Source: Balaenoptera acutorostrata
Taxonomy: Eukaryota; Chordata; Mammalia; Artiodactyla; Balaenopteridae
Direction: 5' to 3'
Assembly: GCF_949987535.1 (NCBI RefSeq)
Contig: NC_080067.1
Location: 80,563,985 to 80,627,984, forward strand
DNA length: 64,000 nt
Made by a program: the position numbers and the translations under genes. The notes beneath the pieces are model-generated. The model was not told the origin of the DNA. It saw only the letters and a program-made list of their open reading frames with translations, and did not search any database. Positions within the stretch are counted from its first letter, which is position 1. Every line of letters begins with the position of its first letter. Shown one piece after another: positions 12,209-22,500 of this stretch.

Positions 12209-13950
12209 CAAGGGATTCTATTTTGCTGTAGTAAAAGCACTCCAGCTCATTAAGGGTTAAAAAGAATGGTGGCGTACGCCTCTTATTCACATAGTTTAAT
12301 ATTCAATTTACTTACTATCTATTTGCATGAGATTTATTAGTTTCAACATTGAGATATGAAGAGTATTTCCACAGAGCACAGTATATACTTTATGAGGTTG
12401 TAGCAGTAACCCTCTTGTCACACTGAACTTGCTTTTAAGTTACAGGATTGGAAGGTAAAAGATAGACAAAGAATTTAGTGATATTTAGCCTTTGGCCCTT
12501 TCATTTTTATCTCTTGTCTGCCATGCTTTACATCATGTGGTTGGGTAGTTGAAACTGAGGGATTGGGAAAAGGTATAAAGAGAACAATTCAGTGTCATCC
12601 TCAACCAGCACTTGTCAGAGGTTTGGAAGATTCAATAGGTCTTTAATAATTTGCTATGTCCAGCCCTGGAGTGCATCATTTGGAAAGATGGAAGACCACC
12701 TTGAACCCTTGCTTCTTCTGTCCCACATTGAATAACCCATGTCATATTCCCATGCCTGCTCAGTTCTTTCATGTTATACTGCATCAGCCATAACGCAAAC
12801 ACAGGCGGTGATACCTGAGCTGAAAAATAAACAGCTGTCAAGTGACTTCTCCTGCCTTGCGGAGCTGTTAGAAGTATAGCAGTAAACGTGAAACCTTGCC
12901 CTAAGGTTTCAAGGGACTTAATAGCTTTAGGCAATCCTGTTAACAGACTGAACAACCACTCTGGTTGCTATGGAGATTAACCTGCATGTTCAGACTTTGG
13001 ATGGGAGGGGCATTCATGCTAAGGAAGCTGTAGTTTCAATGGACTCTGAAAAATTTGAACCTGGCTTGGAGGAAGAACAAAAAGAAATAAGGGGAAAGAT
13101 AAATGTACATACAAAGATAGATCTAGTTTGAATGTTTCCGTTGATATTTTTGCATAGGGGCTTTGCCTTACCCTCTGTTTGTCAGGAAAGTCTTTTTCCT
13201 CTGATAACTGCAGCCGTAACTAAGCAGGTATCTCTCCCAGGGGTACCTGCACACTTACAACCTTCACTAGGCCCTCCTCAGCCCCCAGGCAGCACCAGGA
13301 CAGAGCAACTGACAGGCCTACAGCATCACAGGACCCACCTTTGCTGCGTATTCCCAGGCCATTAGCTGAAGAGTTGTCTTAAGTAGATGCACTCACAAAC
13401 TTACACGAACCCCATTTTCATTTCAGACAGTAGGCTGAGCACTCTGCAGAAGCAGAGCCTAAGCTGTCACCTGAGGGAGTGGGCTGTCCCTCACAGTGGT
13501 CTCAGGTGTACACTGGGCTCTCCTAGGATCCACATTATAATAAGCAGAAATTAGTGTTTTGTTTCTATAAGCCGACATTTCTCCCTGAAGGAGGGCCTCC
13601 TCAAAGTAGCCAGGGCCTTCCCCAGGGGCTCCTTTTGCGTTAGGTAGGTAGTCACAACCCACTAAGCTGGGATCTGGTCAGAGACACCTGAGAATCAGCT
13701 GGCCTCCTGCTTTGGGGTCCTAACTCCACCTCCGACAGGTGGCCTTGTGAAGGTCAGTCCCCCATTCTCGGCAGGGACAATAGCGTTCTGCTAAATACCA
13801 GAGAGGGTTTAAAGCCATTGTGCTTCGCAGAGAAACTCTTTTTTAAAAGTCAAAATGATAATCAGATAATAATTACTCTTGATAATAATCAAGATAATAA
13901 TTAACCCAGGTCTTTTCCTACGTTGGTCCAAAATCACTGGGCTGCTCTTG

Positions 13951-14303
13951 GGACTTCCCTGGTGGCGCAGTGGTTAAGAATCCGCCTGCCAATGCAGGGG
14001 ACACGGGTTCGAGCCCTGGGCCGGGAAGATCCCACATGCCGTGGAGCAACTAAGCATGCAAGCCACAACTACTGAGCCTGTTCTGTAGAGCCTGCGAGCC
14101 ACAACTACTGAAGCCCACACGCCTAGAGCCCGTGCTCCGCAACAAGAGAAGCCACCGCAATGAGAAGCCCACGCACCGCAACGAAGAGCAGCCCCGCTCG
14201 CCGCAACCAGAGAAAGCCCGCACGCAGCAACGAAGACCCAACACAGCCAAAAATAAATAAATAAATAAATAAAATTTAATAAAATAAAATAAAATAAAAA
14301 TGG
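13951..14303 (+). mobile_element. CHR-2-type SINE
   Basis: Starts ggacttccctggtggcgcag and ends in ATAAATAAA and AAAATAAAAT arrays. The 14-bp target-site duplication 'ctgggctgctcttg' lies at 13937-13950 and 14304-14317. It lies about 250 bp upstream of the last HEG1 exon, in the same orientation as the gene. Confidence 0.95.
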
Positions 14304-14552
14304 CTGGGCTGCTCTTGATTATGTAATGTTTCTAAAAACCCCCTTTTAAAATATGGGCAAAGAGATCCCAGGTTCCATAGAGAGACGACCTGGGAGGTCC
14401 TGACTTCTAGGTCAGACCTTGCTCTGCTATGTATAGCTGCCTCCATCTTAAATTCGTCAAAATATAGCATTCATTGTTTCTTGTTTCTTAACTATTAAAT
14501 TTAAACCCAAGAATAATAAACTGACTTTTCTTCTTTTCTCTTTGGCCACCAG

Positions 14553-14702
14553 CCTACAAGTGTAAGGAATCCTGAACTTGAACGAAATGGACTCTACCCG
14601 GCCTACACTGGATTGCCAGGATCACGGCATTCTTGCATTTTCCCCGGACAGTATAACCCATCTTTCATCAGCGATGAGAGCAGGAGAAGAGACTACTTCT
14701 AA
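14553..14702 (+). CDS. HEG1: HEG1 last coding exon (KRIT1-binding C-terminus)
   Basis: The acceptor is ttggccaccAG at 14551-14552. The frame continues in phase 0 from the previous exon for 49 residues to TAA at 14700-14702. It opens PTSVRNPELERNGLYPAYTG and ends ISDESRRRDYF. In HEG1 the extreme C-terminus, including the final Tyr-Phe, docks in the FERM domain of KRIT1 and so anchors the CCM complex at endothelial junctions (established for the family). Both terminal residues and the basic RRR before them are present. The stop codon is followed by a CpG-rich patch (about 14700-14830) that opens the 3' UTR. The tail is complete in this window and shows no lesion. Confidence 0.95.
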   Translation, partial: PTSVRNPELERNGLYPAYTGLPGSRHSCIFPGQYNPSFISDESRRRDYF

Positions 14703-17700
14703 GCGCAGCAGAGAGCGGGCCCGTTGCTGCGACTGCACCAGCGGAGCACCTCCCGCCGGCCGCGCCCAGGACTTGTGCAGCCACACCTGAGCGGCCAGCG
14801 GAGAGGGGACGGGCGTGGGGTGGGGTGTGACCACAGTGGAAGGGGACAGCTGGAGCCCGTGGACGTGCAGCTGCAGGCTGCTCATCCGGCACCTTCATTG
14901 CTGCTGTGAATGTGAACACGGGCCAGTACGGTAGAGTCCCCGCATGACTGCAGCTTGGCCGTGGCTTCGGGGTGACTGTTAATTAGGGCTGATCATCAGG
15001 CATCAGTGCAAGGACCCAGGTTTTCCTTAGTTTGCACTTTAGTAAATGCAAAAGTAGGGAGGGAGGTCTCCTTTTGGATGTTTCTCAAGACTGCTCCAGA
15101 AAGAAGGCCTCTTCTACTCGGGCACTTCCATAGGCCTCAATTTGGTGATTCATTTACAGCAAAATACCGGCTCTTTTGTTGTTTTCCTGCCCAGTAGCTA
15201 CGTGCTGAACGACAGATGCCGATGGACACACCACTAGTGTTTGGAGATGCTGGAGGTTAACACACCCTCTTACGTCGTCTCATGCTACATTCTCCAAACA
15301 AACCCCCAAAGTGAGGAACTGAAATTTGTGAGGCACAGCACACAATTCCAGTTTGTTTTCTTTAGTCAAGGTGACGCATTTATCTAGGATTATCTTTTTT
15401 CCCTTTGCAGTTACATCTGGATCAGGGCAAAACAACTTGCATTTGGTTCTAGTTAGACGCATCCAGCTGCCCCATAGTGAGGCCCAGCAAGCGCTGGACG
15501 AAGGCCCTGGCGGAAGGGTGCCGTCCCTGAGGGCAGTGCATGGTGCGTGGGCTCTGACCTCCATCCTTGAGGCCGAGGCTGCTACATGTGGAGTAGAAGT
15601 GGAGAGCTCAGTGCGGGTTGGGTCTGAGCTGGTACTTCACCACTAATGGAGAAGCAGCTTTTGTTGTTGCTGCAGCTGAACATGGTTAGGGAAACGGGCT
15701 GAATAGGCGTATTCGATTTTCTGAAACACCAATGCTTTGGGAAGCCGGGCGTGCGGTTCCTGAGGAAGAATAGGGAGCTGGGCTGGAGCTACACGTGAGC
15801 CTGCTTACCCACCAGTGCGGCATCTTTGCCAGTAGCACCGATCTCGTCCGCAAACTCAGTGTCGGTTGAGTGGTTCAGCCAACCACTCAAAGCTATTTAT
15901 TCATTGAAGAAATAACTTATTTTCTCTCAAACAGTAATTTGTAACTCTTTGTACTACTACGGAGTTCCCTCCAGAAACATGGGTATAATTCAAGTCAGCA
16001 TTGGAGAACTAAAGACTTCTGGCCAGTTAGGGAGTTGAGTGTTTGCCTTGGGGAAGGAAATTCCACGCGTCTTACTTACGGTGGCTGAAACGTGGGTCCT
16101 GCGAGGGGGGCATATCCAGTGCTGTGCCTTTAACTGCTGCTTGTGGACCTGTGATCGTTCTCACCTGCCTTTGAACATCCTGGTTCGGGATGAAGTGAAG
16201 AGAACACAGAGGTAAAAGAATTGTTCCCACCCTGAAGCTCGGAGCTCAGCGGCACCCACACTTCTGGAAATGGTGCAGCCTTTGGAGACGGTTCTGTCCC
16301 GGGCATGGTTGTTTCTTCAAGGTTCTCTAAGCTCCTCAGAATGAATCTAATCATTAGTCTTACGTAATCCTCGTCCAAACAGTTTTAAGTGCAAACTCCT
16401 GAGTCCCGTGGTCTCCACGAGTCACCATTTCCCTGCTGCAGCAGGAGTACTAGTCAGCTGTGATACCACTTAGTAGTTTAAATTGCATTCATCTCATGAG
16501 ATACATACAAATAGAATTCTGTTTTGTTAGTGGGTGCCAACTTAAAATTTCAGAGCATCCCCTTTTGGAAATCTCGGGTCTGGCCTCTCTCCGTGCAACC
16601 GAACGGCCGTCTGTGCCTCGTGATCTCCCATCTAACTGGAGAGCTCGAGCTCCTGCCCTCAGCACACCTGAGCCAGCAGGCTGGGGCCTGAGGGAGGCGG
16701 CTGCTTCCGGGCTTTGGCCGCAGAGCCTCGCTTGCCCCCGGGACCCGGAGCCACAATGGGGGCTGTCCCCAGGCATACACGCCTGCCGCCTCCAGCGCCT
16801 CCAGCTGACAGATCATCGCCTGTGCCAGGGCGGGAAGCTATATGCTTCACGACGTGAAGCATTCTGTCCCCAAAGCGTCCTGGAGCAGAATCTCAAGATC
16901 CAGAAAAGAGTGTGCTGTGAGTTCCAAGAATGCTTTCCTGGGAGTGGCTTTTGTGCATGTGAAGTGGATTAAGAGTGCTGTTTTTCCTTTTACTGTGAAA
17001 AAGGGAGGCCCCCTGCAAGGTTGAGTTCACATCGTATCTGCAGTTTCTAGGAGGCTTGCAGGGTTGGGGGGCCGTGCCAGTGCCGGCTGCTCGCCTGGGT
17101 AAGGAAGGCAGAGGCTGGCTTTGTTCCTGCTTGGGGTTAAATACCTCTATAGAGGGTCCTCCCTGAGCCGAGACACAGCTGGTGGGGCAGCAGCCCCTGG
17201 GATGGGGGCAGGCGGGCTGCACCCCTGGTGAGCAGAAGCCCTCGCCTCCGGCACAGGTGCTGTGTCAGTCCCTGTACCTGGCATGTGCGAGCCCTGTGCA
17301 CAGAAATGCCTGGGTCCTGCGTGGGAGCCCCACAGCTGGGGGCGGTGGAGGAAGCTGCCCATGAGACACTCAGACGTCTGCAGGGAAGAGTGAGGCCGCG
17401 TGGAACCCCATGTCCTGCAGCAGGCGGAGCACGGTGACTCTCAAGGCAGGGGGATGCTCACTGGGGCCTCCCAGCATCTGCAGGTTTTGTCGAAGCTCCA
17501 GAGGGTCTTATTTCTGGTGTCTTTTCCTCTTGCCCCATGAGCCAGCCCAGGGCACTAGAGACAATTTAGAAAGCCTGAATAGTCCCAACGGGCATCTCAT
17601 GTGTTCCCACCACACCCCGGCTCTGTGCAGCGTACGTGGCCTTACCGCACCCTTGTAAGGTGGGTGTGAGAGAGCCCATTTCTCGGACATGGGACCCTTC

Positions 17701-17843
17701 AGAGGGGATAAGTACCTTGCCTTGGAGGGCCAGGACTCAAACCCTTCTGCCTGGCTTGTTCTTCTCGCTGTACCTCTTGCCTCACCTCCCTGGCAGATGC
17801 CTCAGCATCCAGTGTCAAAGAGAGCTGGAGAGAGCGGGCTTAA

Positions 17844-17849
17844 AATAAA
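17844..17849 (+). terminator. HEG1: Possible alternative polyadenylation signal
   Basis: An AATAAA follows a GC-moderate part of the 3' UTR and precedes a T-rich stretch (gttgtttatttt). Use here would give a 3' UTR of about 3.15 kb instead of 5 kb. Seen as a motif only; use is an inference. Confidence 0.4.
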
Positions 17850-19661
17850 AGTTGTTTATTTTAAGAACTTTAATATTATTAAACAGTAACTAAACTAATG
17901 CCATGAAGTACAAAAGCAAAATGTTGAAACAGTCCTTTCAGGTCTGTTGTTACATGTATTTCTTGGATGCTTGCGGTCGTCATCAAGGTAACAGTGGCTG
18001 GCTCATGCTTGTTAGCAAGAAGCATATTGGTACGTGGCTTTGGTTGAGGGAGGTGTATGGTGATGACCTGGGTGCTTGACAGACACGGCCAGACTTAGAC
18101 ATCTATCTGAGGGCTGCCTTGCCCTGCTCCCGCGGTGAAGCCATGTTTCCCACGTACTGGAAGCATGTTTTTGTGAACATGATCCGAGTCTGGAACATAT
18201 TCAGTTGAAATGTCTTAAATGCTGACAAATCTTCCTCCTTTGACAAAAGTTTGTTTTCAGAAGCAGCTAAGTCATTTAGAGCCAAAATTGCTGAGTGGAT
18301 AGTGTAATCAAGCTCGCTGATAGCATTTGAGGTCAAAAACTAAGATGTAACCGTTAAGTTCTTGAAGAGGTCGTTCTTAATGTTGGCCCCAATGGGAGGG
18401 CAACATCTTTGCAAGATGAGGCTGGATGGCTGCCCATGAAAATGTCATTGAAGGATGATATTCATTCAGATGTGAAAGTTCCCAGAGCAGACACGTCAGG
18501 GTCACTCCTCACATGTGGCTTCTTGGGGCCTCCATTAAGCCATCTTGCCCACTGGTGGTACACCCAGGTGGGTGCCTGTAACTCCATGAATGCTGCCTGC
18601 AGAAGCAAGAATGTTCAGGCCAGCTGCTTCTGGCTTAGTTTAGCCTAACACACCCCAAACTAGGGTTTTGACCCATGGTTCTAAGATACACTGATTTCAA
18701 AACTAGAGCACTTCTTTGGAGAGAGGAAGAAAGCAAAGTTCAGTATCTCAGTATTTTGTATCTTATTGAAAACCACCTTTAGTATCAGAGATATTTTTTC
18801 TGTGTGAAAACTTCTGTGGGGATTAGAAGGGACATTTCATTTCCTTCTTCTTGACAAAGCGTCATTCTGAGGTTCTCATGTGCATTTTTGGAAATAGATA
18901 TGGTTTTGTAGAGTTGGCTGTTAAGTATATGCTCTTTTTTCTTTTTCTTTTCTTGGCTCCCCAGAGAAGGAACCTGGTTAAACTACTAGAAAGATTAAAG
19001 TTTTAAATGTCAGTTAATTTGTTGTGCTAAAGTATCTTTTCAAGAGTGTTATAATCCATCCTATTTGGTGTGAAGTGCTCACAGAAAACCCTGTGAAACC
19101 AAAGGGGACAATTGAGGTCTAAAAAAAGACATCTTAGACTGGCTCTGTTCTCATGGCATTTTAAAGAGGATATTTAAAAGGATTTGCATATTAGATTCTA
19201 GCTTTATCCTTTTTTTCTTGGATACATAATAATGCACTTCAGGTGCAGAGTTCTTGGATAGGAAGGATGGGACTAGACAGGGATGGGATGGAACCTGTCT
19301 AGCTGGGAAACTAACCCAGGTTTCTGTATTACTTCGCCTATTTCTTAAAAGATCTCTCATCATGGGTTGCTGTGAGTTTTGTTAATGTTTGTGTTGCTGG
19401 ATTTATGGTTAAATGAAGCATGTAGCTGGAAGATGAACTTCTGAGTTTTCACATTGTCCCAGATTTCTCCTTGCAGACCTTTAAACCTTAGCCCCTGGTT
19501 GATTGTGTTAAATCCATTATGAGAATGTTATTTAAAGTTGTATTATAATTGCAACCTCCACGAATTATTCAGTACTGTAGCAGCAAAGTATTTGTAAGAA
19601 TTCGATTATTTTTATACTTATATCCACTATAAGTCTGGCGTTCTAGTCAGTAAAATGATGC

Positions 19662-19667
19662 AATAAA
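19662..19667 (+). terminator. HEG1: HEG1 main polyadenylation signal
   Basis: AATAAA in the context 'gatgcaataaaatcaatatc', followed 20-35 bp later by a U/GU-rich stretch (ttttcactgtgtctttc), the expected downstream element. Dense SINE insertions begin only about 190 bp further on, consistent with the transcript ending here. Confidence 0.75.
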
Positions 19668-19854
19668 ATCAATATCATTTTCACTGTGTCTTTCTCGTCA
19701 TAACAAACAAACCACAGCAGACTGCAACAAGTTCATTTTTATGAGGGCATCATTTAAACAACAGAGCTGCACTGTGAACTCTTACATGGCACACGTAGGG
19801 GATGAGTCATTTCTGTATCCTCAGTGCCTATAACAAGTGAGGAAATATGCTTTT

Positions 19855-20176
19855 TTTTTTTTTATAAAGCACATTTAAAACACTGTAACTGACTTTATTT
19901 ATTTATTTATTTTTGGCTGTGTTGGGTCTTCGTTTCTGTGCGAGGGCTTTCTCTAGTTGTGGCAAGCGGGGACCACTCCTCATCGCGGTGCGCGGGCCTC
20001 TCACTATCGCGGCCTCTCTTGTTGTGGAGCACAGGCTCCAGACGCGCAGGCTTAGTAGTTGTGGCTCACGGGCCCAGTTGCTCTGCGACATGTGAGATCT
20101 TCCCAGACCAGGGCTCGAACCCATGTCCCCTGCATTGGCAGGCGGATTCTCAACCACTGCACCACCAAGGAAGCCC
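19855..20176 (-). mobile_element. CHR-2-type SINE, left copy of a stacked pair
   Basis: Full-length CHR-2 on the - strand with its head at 20176. The direct repeat 'aggaaatatgctttt' occurs at 19840-19854 and again at 20177-20191. Between its T-run and the ATTTATTT array lies about 30 bp of unique sequence (ataaagcacatttaaaacac and following), a read-through tail carried from its source locus. It shares the site with the next SINE. Confidence 0.93.
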
Positions 20177-20191
20177 AGGAAATATGCTTTT

Positions 20192-20488
20192 TTTTTTTAA
20201 TTTTTTTAATTTATTTATCCATTTATGGCTGTGTTGGGTCCTCGTCTCTGTGCGAGGGCTTCCTCCAGTTGCGGCAAGTGGGGGCCACTCTTCATCGCAG
20301 TGCGCGGGCCTCTCACTATCACGGCCTCTCTTGTTGTGGAGCACAGGCTCCAGACGCGCAGGCTCAGCAATTGTGACTCACGGGCCCAGTTGCTCTGCGA
20401 CATGTGGGATCTTCCCAGACCAGGGCTCGAACCCATGTCCCCTGCATTGGCAGGCGGATTCTCAACCACTGCGCCACCAGGGAAGCCC
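20192..20488 (-). mobile_element. CHR-2-type SINE, right copy of a stacked pair
   Basis: Second CHR-2 on the same strand, with head end at 20488. It is bounded by the same repeat, 'aggaaatatgctttt', at 20177-20191 and 20489-20503. Its tail differs from the left copy (no 30-bp unique piece), so it is not a simple tandem duplicate of its neighbour. Confidence 0.93.
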
Positions 20489-21067
20489 AGGAAATATGCT
20501 TTTGATGATGGATGGATGAGCAGATGGATCAGGCATAGCACCTGCTTTTGTTTACTTTTCTTTCTGCTGGTTGGAGAGAGCCAGTAACCAGTTTTCAGAC
20601 GTGGAAGATTTCCTCCTCAATGCCTCCCACCATCACTCTTCATGTCTTGCAGGAGAAGGGAGAGTAAGCATATCTGTGCTCTATGGTGGAGAGAATCTAG
20701 AACTTTAAGGTGGTAGGCCATGGGCCTTAGACTTACGTGGCCGGTGAATGTGGCCATTTGGCTGATATTAGTTCATTAATTAATTGCTTATTGGAGATTT
20801 GAGTGCCTTTTGTGGCAGGGATGGATGAGCCTTTCAGATGCTTTATGACAGTAACCTTGGCACTAGGAGAGGCCAATAATGGCAGCTCAGGACATGACGG
20901 TGACCTTTTGGCGGATTAGATCGGGGTGGCAGCCCATCAGACATCTCTGAATGGAAATAAGCAGCAGCACTTTCCTCTCCTGACCCGGCTCCCCCTACGC
21001 TGCTTTCTGTCCCACCATTTAATCCCCACCTGAGACCTTAGCAGGACCCAGTACTGAACCTCGTTCG

Positions 21068-22366
21068 TGTTCCTGCCCAGCTCAGCCAGACATTGTACAC
21101 ATCACAGCATTTCCATACCCACTCTCCCCTGGGAACTGTTTAGGACTGAAAACGGGAGGACCTTCTGCTGTCCACCCACAAGCTGGCCCTAGTGCTTGTC
21201 CTTCGTGTGCATCTCACCTGGCAATGTGCAGCCTCCACCTCCGGAGGTGATTTGCCAGTAAGTAAGAATCTAAAAAATATTTTTAGACCCTTGGACTTAA
21301 AGGACTCCAGCAGTGCACAGTCATTTTCCAATTGTTTGAGAAGTAATGAAAGGTAAGGGGCACAATATATAGATTATATAGGGAAGAGCCCTCCTGTCTT
21401 GGATATTGATCAGCCAGGACAACTTTAAACCCCCAGAACTGGATGGTATCGACATGAAGCCACCTGACACAGCAAGCGTGAACTTCAGATAAGAAAGATA
21501 CAAGGGAGAGGCCAGGGAAAAGAAATGCAGGTGGATTTTTATTGACCTCATAAAAACACAGCGTCATCAGAAGGCCTGGGCTCTAACGGCTGGTACGAGA
21601 CACTCCCTAACAGCTTCCTGGCTCTTTTCCCGCCCCCCCCCCCATCATGATGTGAGGCCTAAGAGTCTTCTCAGCTCTCTCAGCCTCAGTGTCCTGATCA
21701 GGGAAGTGGGGATAATAAGTGTTGCCTCCCAGAGTTGTTGTGAGGATGAAAAGGGAGAATTCATATGCAAACACTCTGTAAACTACAAAGAAACGGAACA
21801 CAGATGGGTTCTCTTCAATAGGGCCATCCTGTCACCAAAAGGAAGACAGACAGGTACAGGATTAATGTGTCATTTCACTAGTAACTGGTCCTGAAGACCT
21901 CGGACTTGCCATCCAAGCTTTCTTGTCATTTCCCCTTCCCTCCTTCTCCAACCTGCTCCCCATATCATGAAGGGATTAATGGGTTAAAAATCGTAAGCTC
22001 TGTCCAGGTAGGAACCAAGTCTGTCCTGCTCAACGTGATATGCTCAGTACCTGGCACCTAGCAGGTATTCACTAAAACAAAGAATAGGTGAGTGGGTAGA
22101 TAAATCGTCCAACAGTAGAAGTATATTGAAGTTAAAGTTCCTGGAGACCTACCCCCTCCAGTAACTGCAGGCTGACGACTAGCTGATGGTGGATGAATAT
22201 GTAGCTACGACATGTAACTGAACAGGAACCCTTAGCAAAGATCTCTTGTAGCAAAGTTCAAGCAGGCATTTGCAGACCAAACACTAAAGGTACACTATAA
22301 AGCCCTTCACCTGATGAATTATGGAACACCTATACAATGAAATACCACTCAGGAAGTAGAAGGAAC
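21068..22366 (+). repeat. 1.3-kb duplicated segment, copy 1
   Basis: This segment recurs in the same orientation at 47404-48696, offset by 26,336 bp at the left end and 26,329 further right because of a shortened C-run near 21632. Translated stretches at 21140-21331 (-) and 21652-21894 (+) are identical in both copies, so the pair is young. It contains a piece of L2 3' end (about 22005-22080) and the start of an old L1 (about 22310 on). Flanks on both sides continue as ordinary unique or old-repeat DNA, so this looks like the parent copy. I see no gene in it. Confidence 0.9.
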
Positions 22367-22500
22367 AAACTACCTCAACAGGCAGCAACATGGACGGGTC
22401 TCAAAAACACTGTGCTGAGTGACAAGAGCCAGCCATAAAAGGCTACACACTGTATGATTCCATTTATATTTCATTCTGGAAAAGACAAGATCATTGGGGC
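22310..22500 (+). repeat. Old L1 fragment
   Basis: Reads as L1 ORF2 end and 3' UTR wording on the + strand: 'cctatacaatgaaataccac', 'cacactgtatgattccattt'. Only the first part is shared with the duplicated segment at 48.6 kb, which marks the duplication edge at about 22366. Confidence 0.65.

Larger units (their letters stand above)
14703..19690 (+). other. HEG1: HEG1 3' untranslated region
   Basis: The sequence from the stop codon to just past the polyadenylation signal at 19662 is about 5 kb. Human HEG1 mRNA also has a very long 3' UTR, which agrees. Almost no young repeats interrupt it, unlike the flanks, which fits an exon. A MIR-like patch may lie at about 17640-17760. Open frames on either strand here (for example 16460-16972 on + and 18103-18336 on -) match no family I know and are taken as chance. 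The exact cleavage site is not visible. Confidence 0.8.

Noticed and set aside
16460..16972. 170-codon + strand open frame
   Set aside because: Lies wholly within the HEG1 3' UTR in a GC-richer part where stops are rare. The sequence has no domain, signal peptide or recognisable motif.
18103..18336. Antisense 77-codon open frame in the HEG1 3' UTR, at first glance like a processed pseudogene
   Set aside because: No family recognised, no upstream coding continuation on the - strand, and no clear target-site duplication. The T-rich stretch at 17850-17860 is not a convincing poly-A tail. Taken as chance.
19938..20519. 193-codon open frame and its overlapping partners
   Set aside because: These are translations of the two stacked CHR SINEs; the same protein-like wording recurs at every CHR copy (for example 32940-33193 and 45159-45545).
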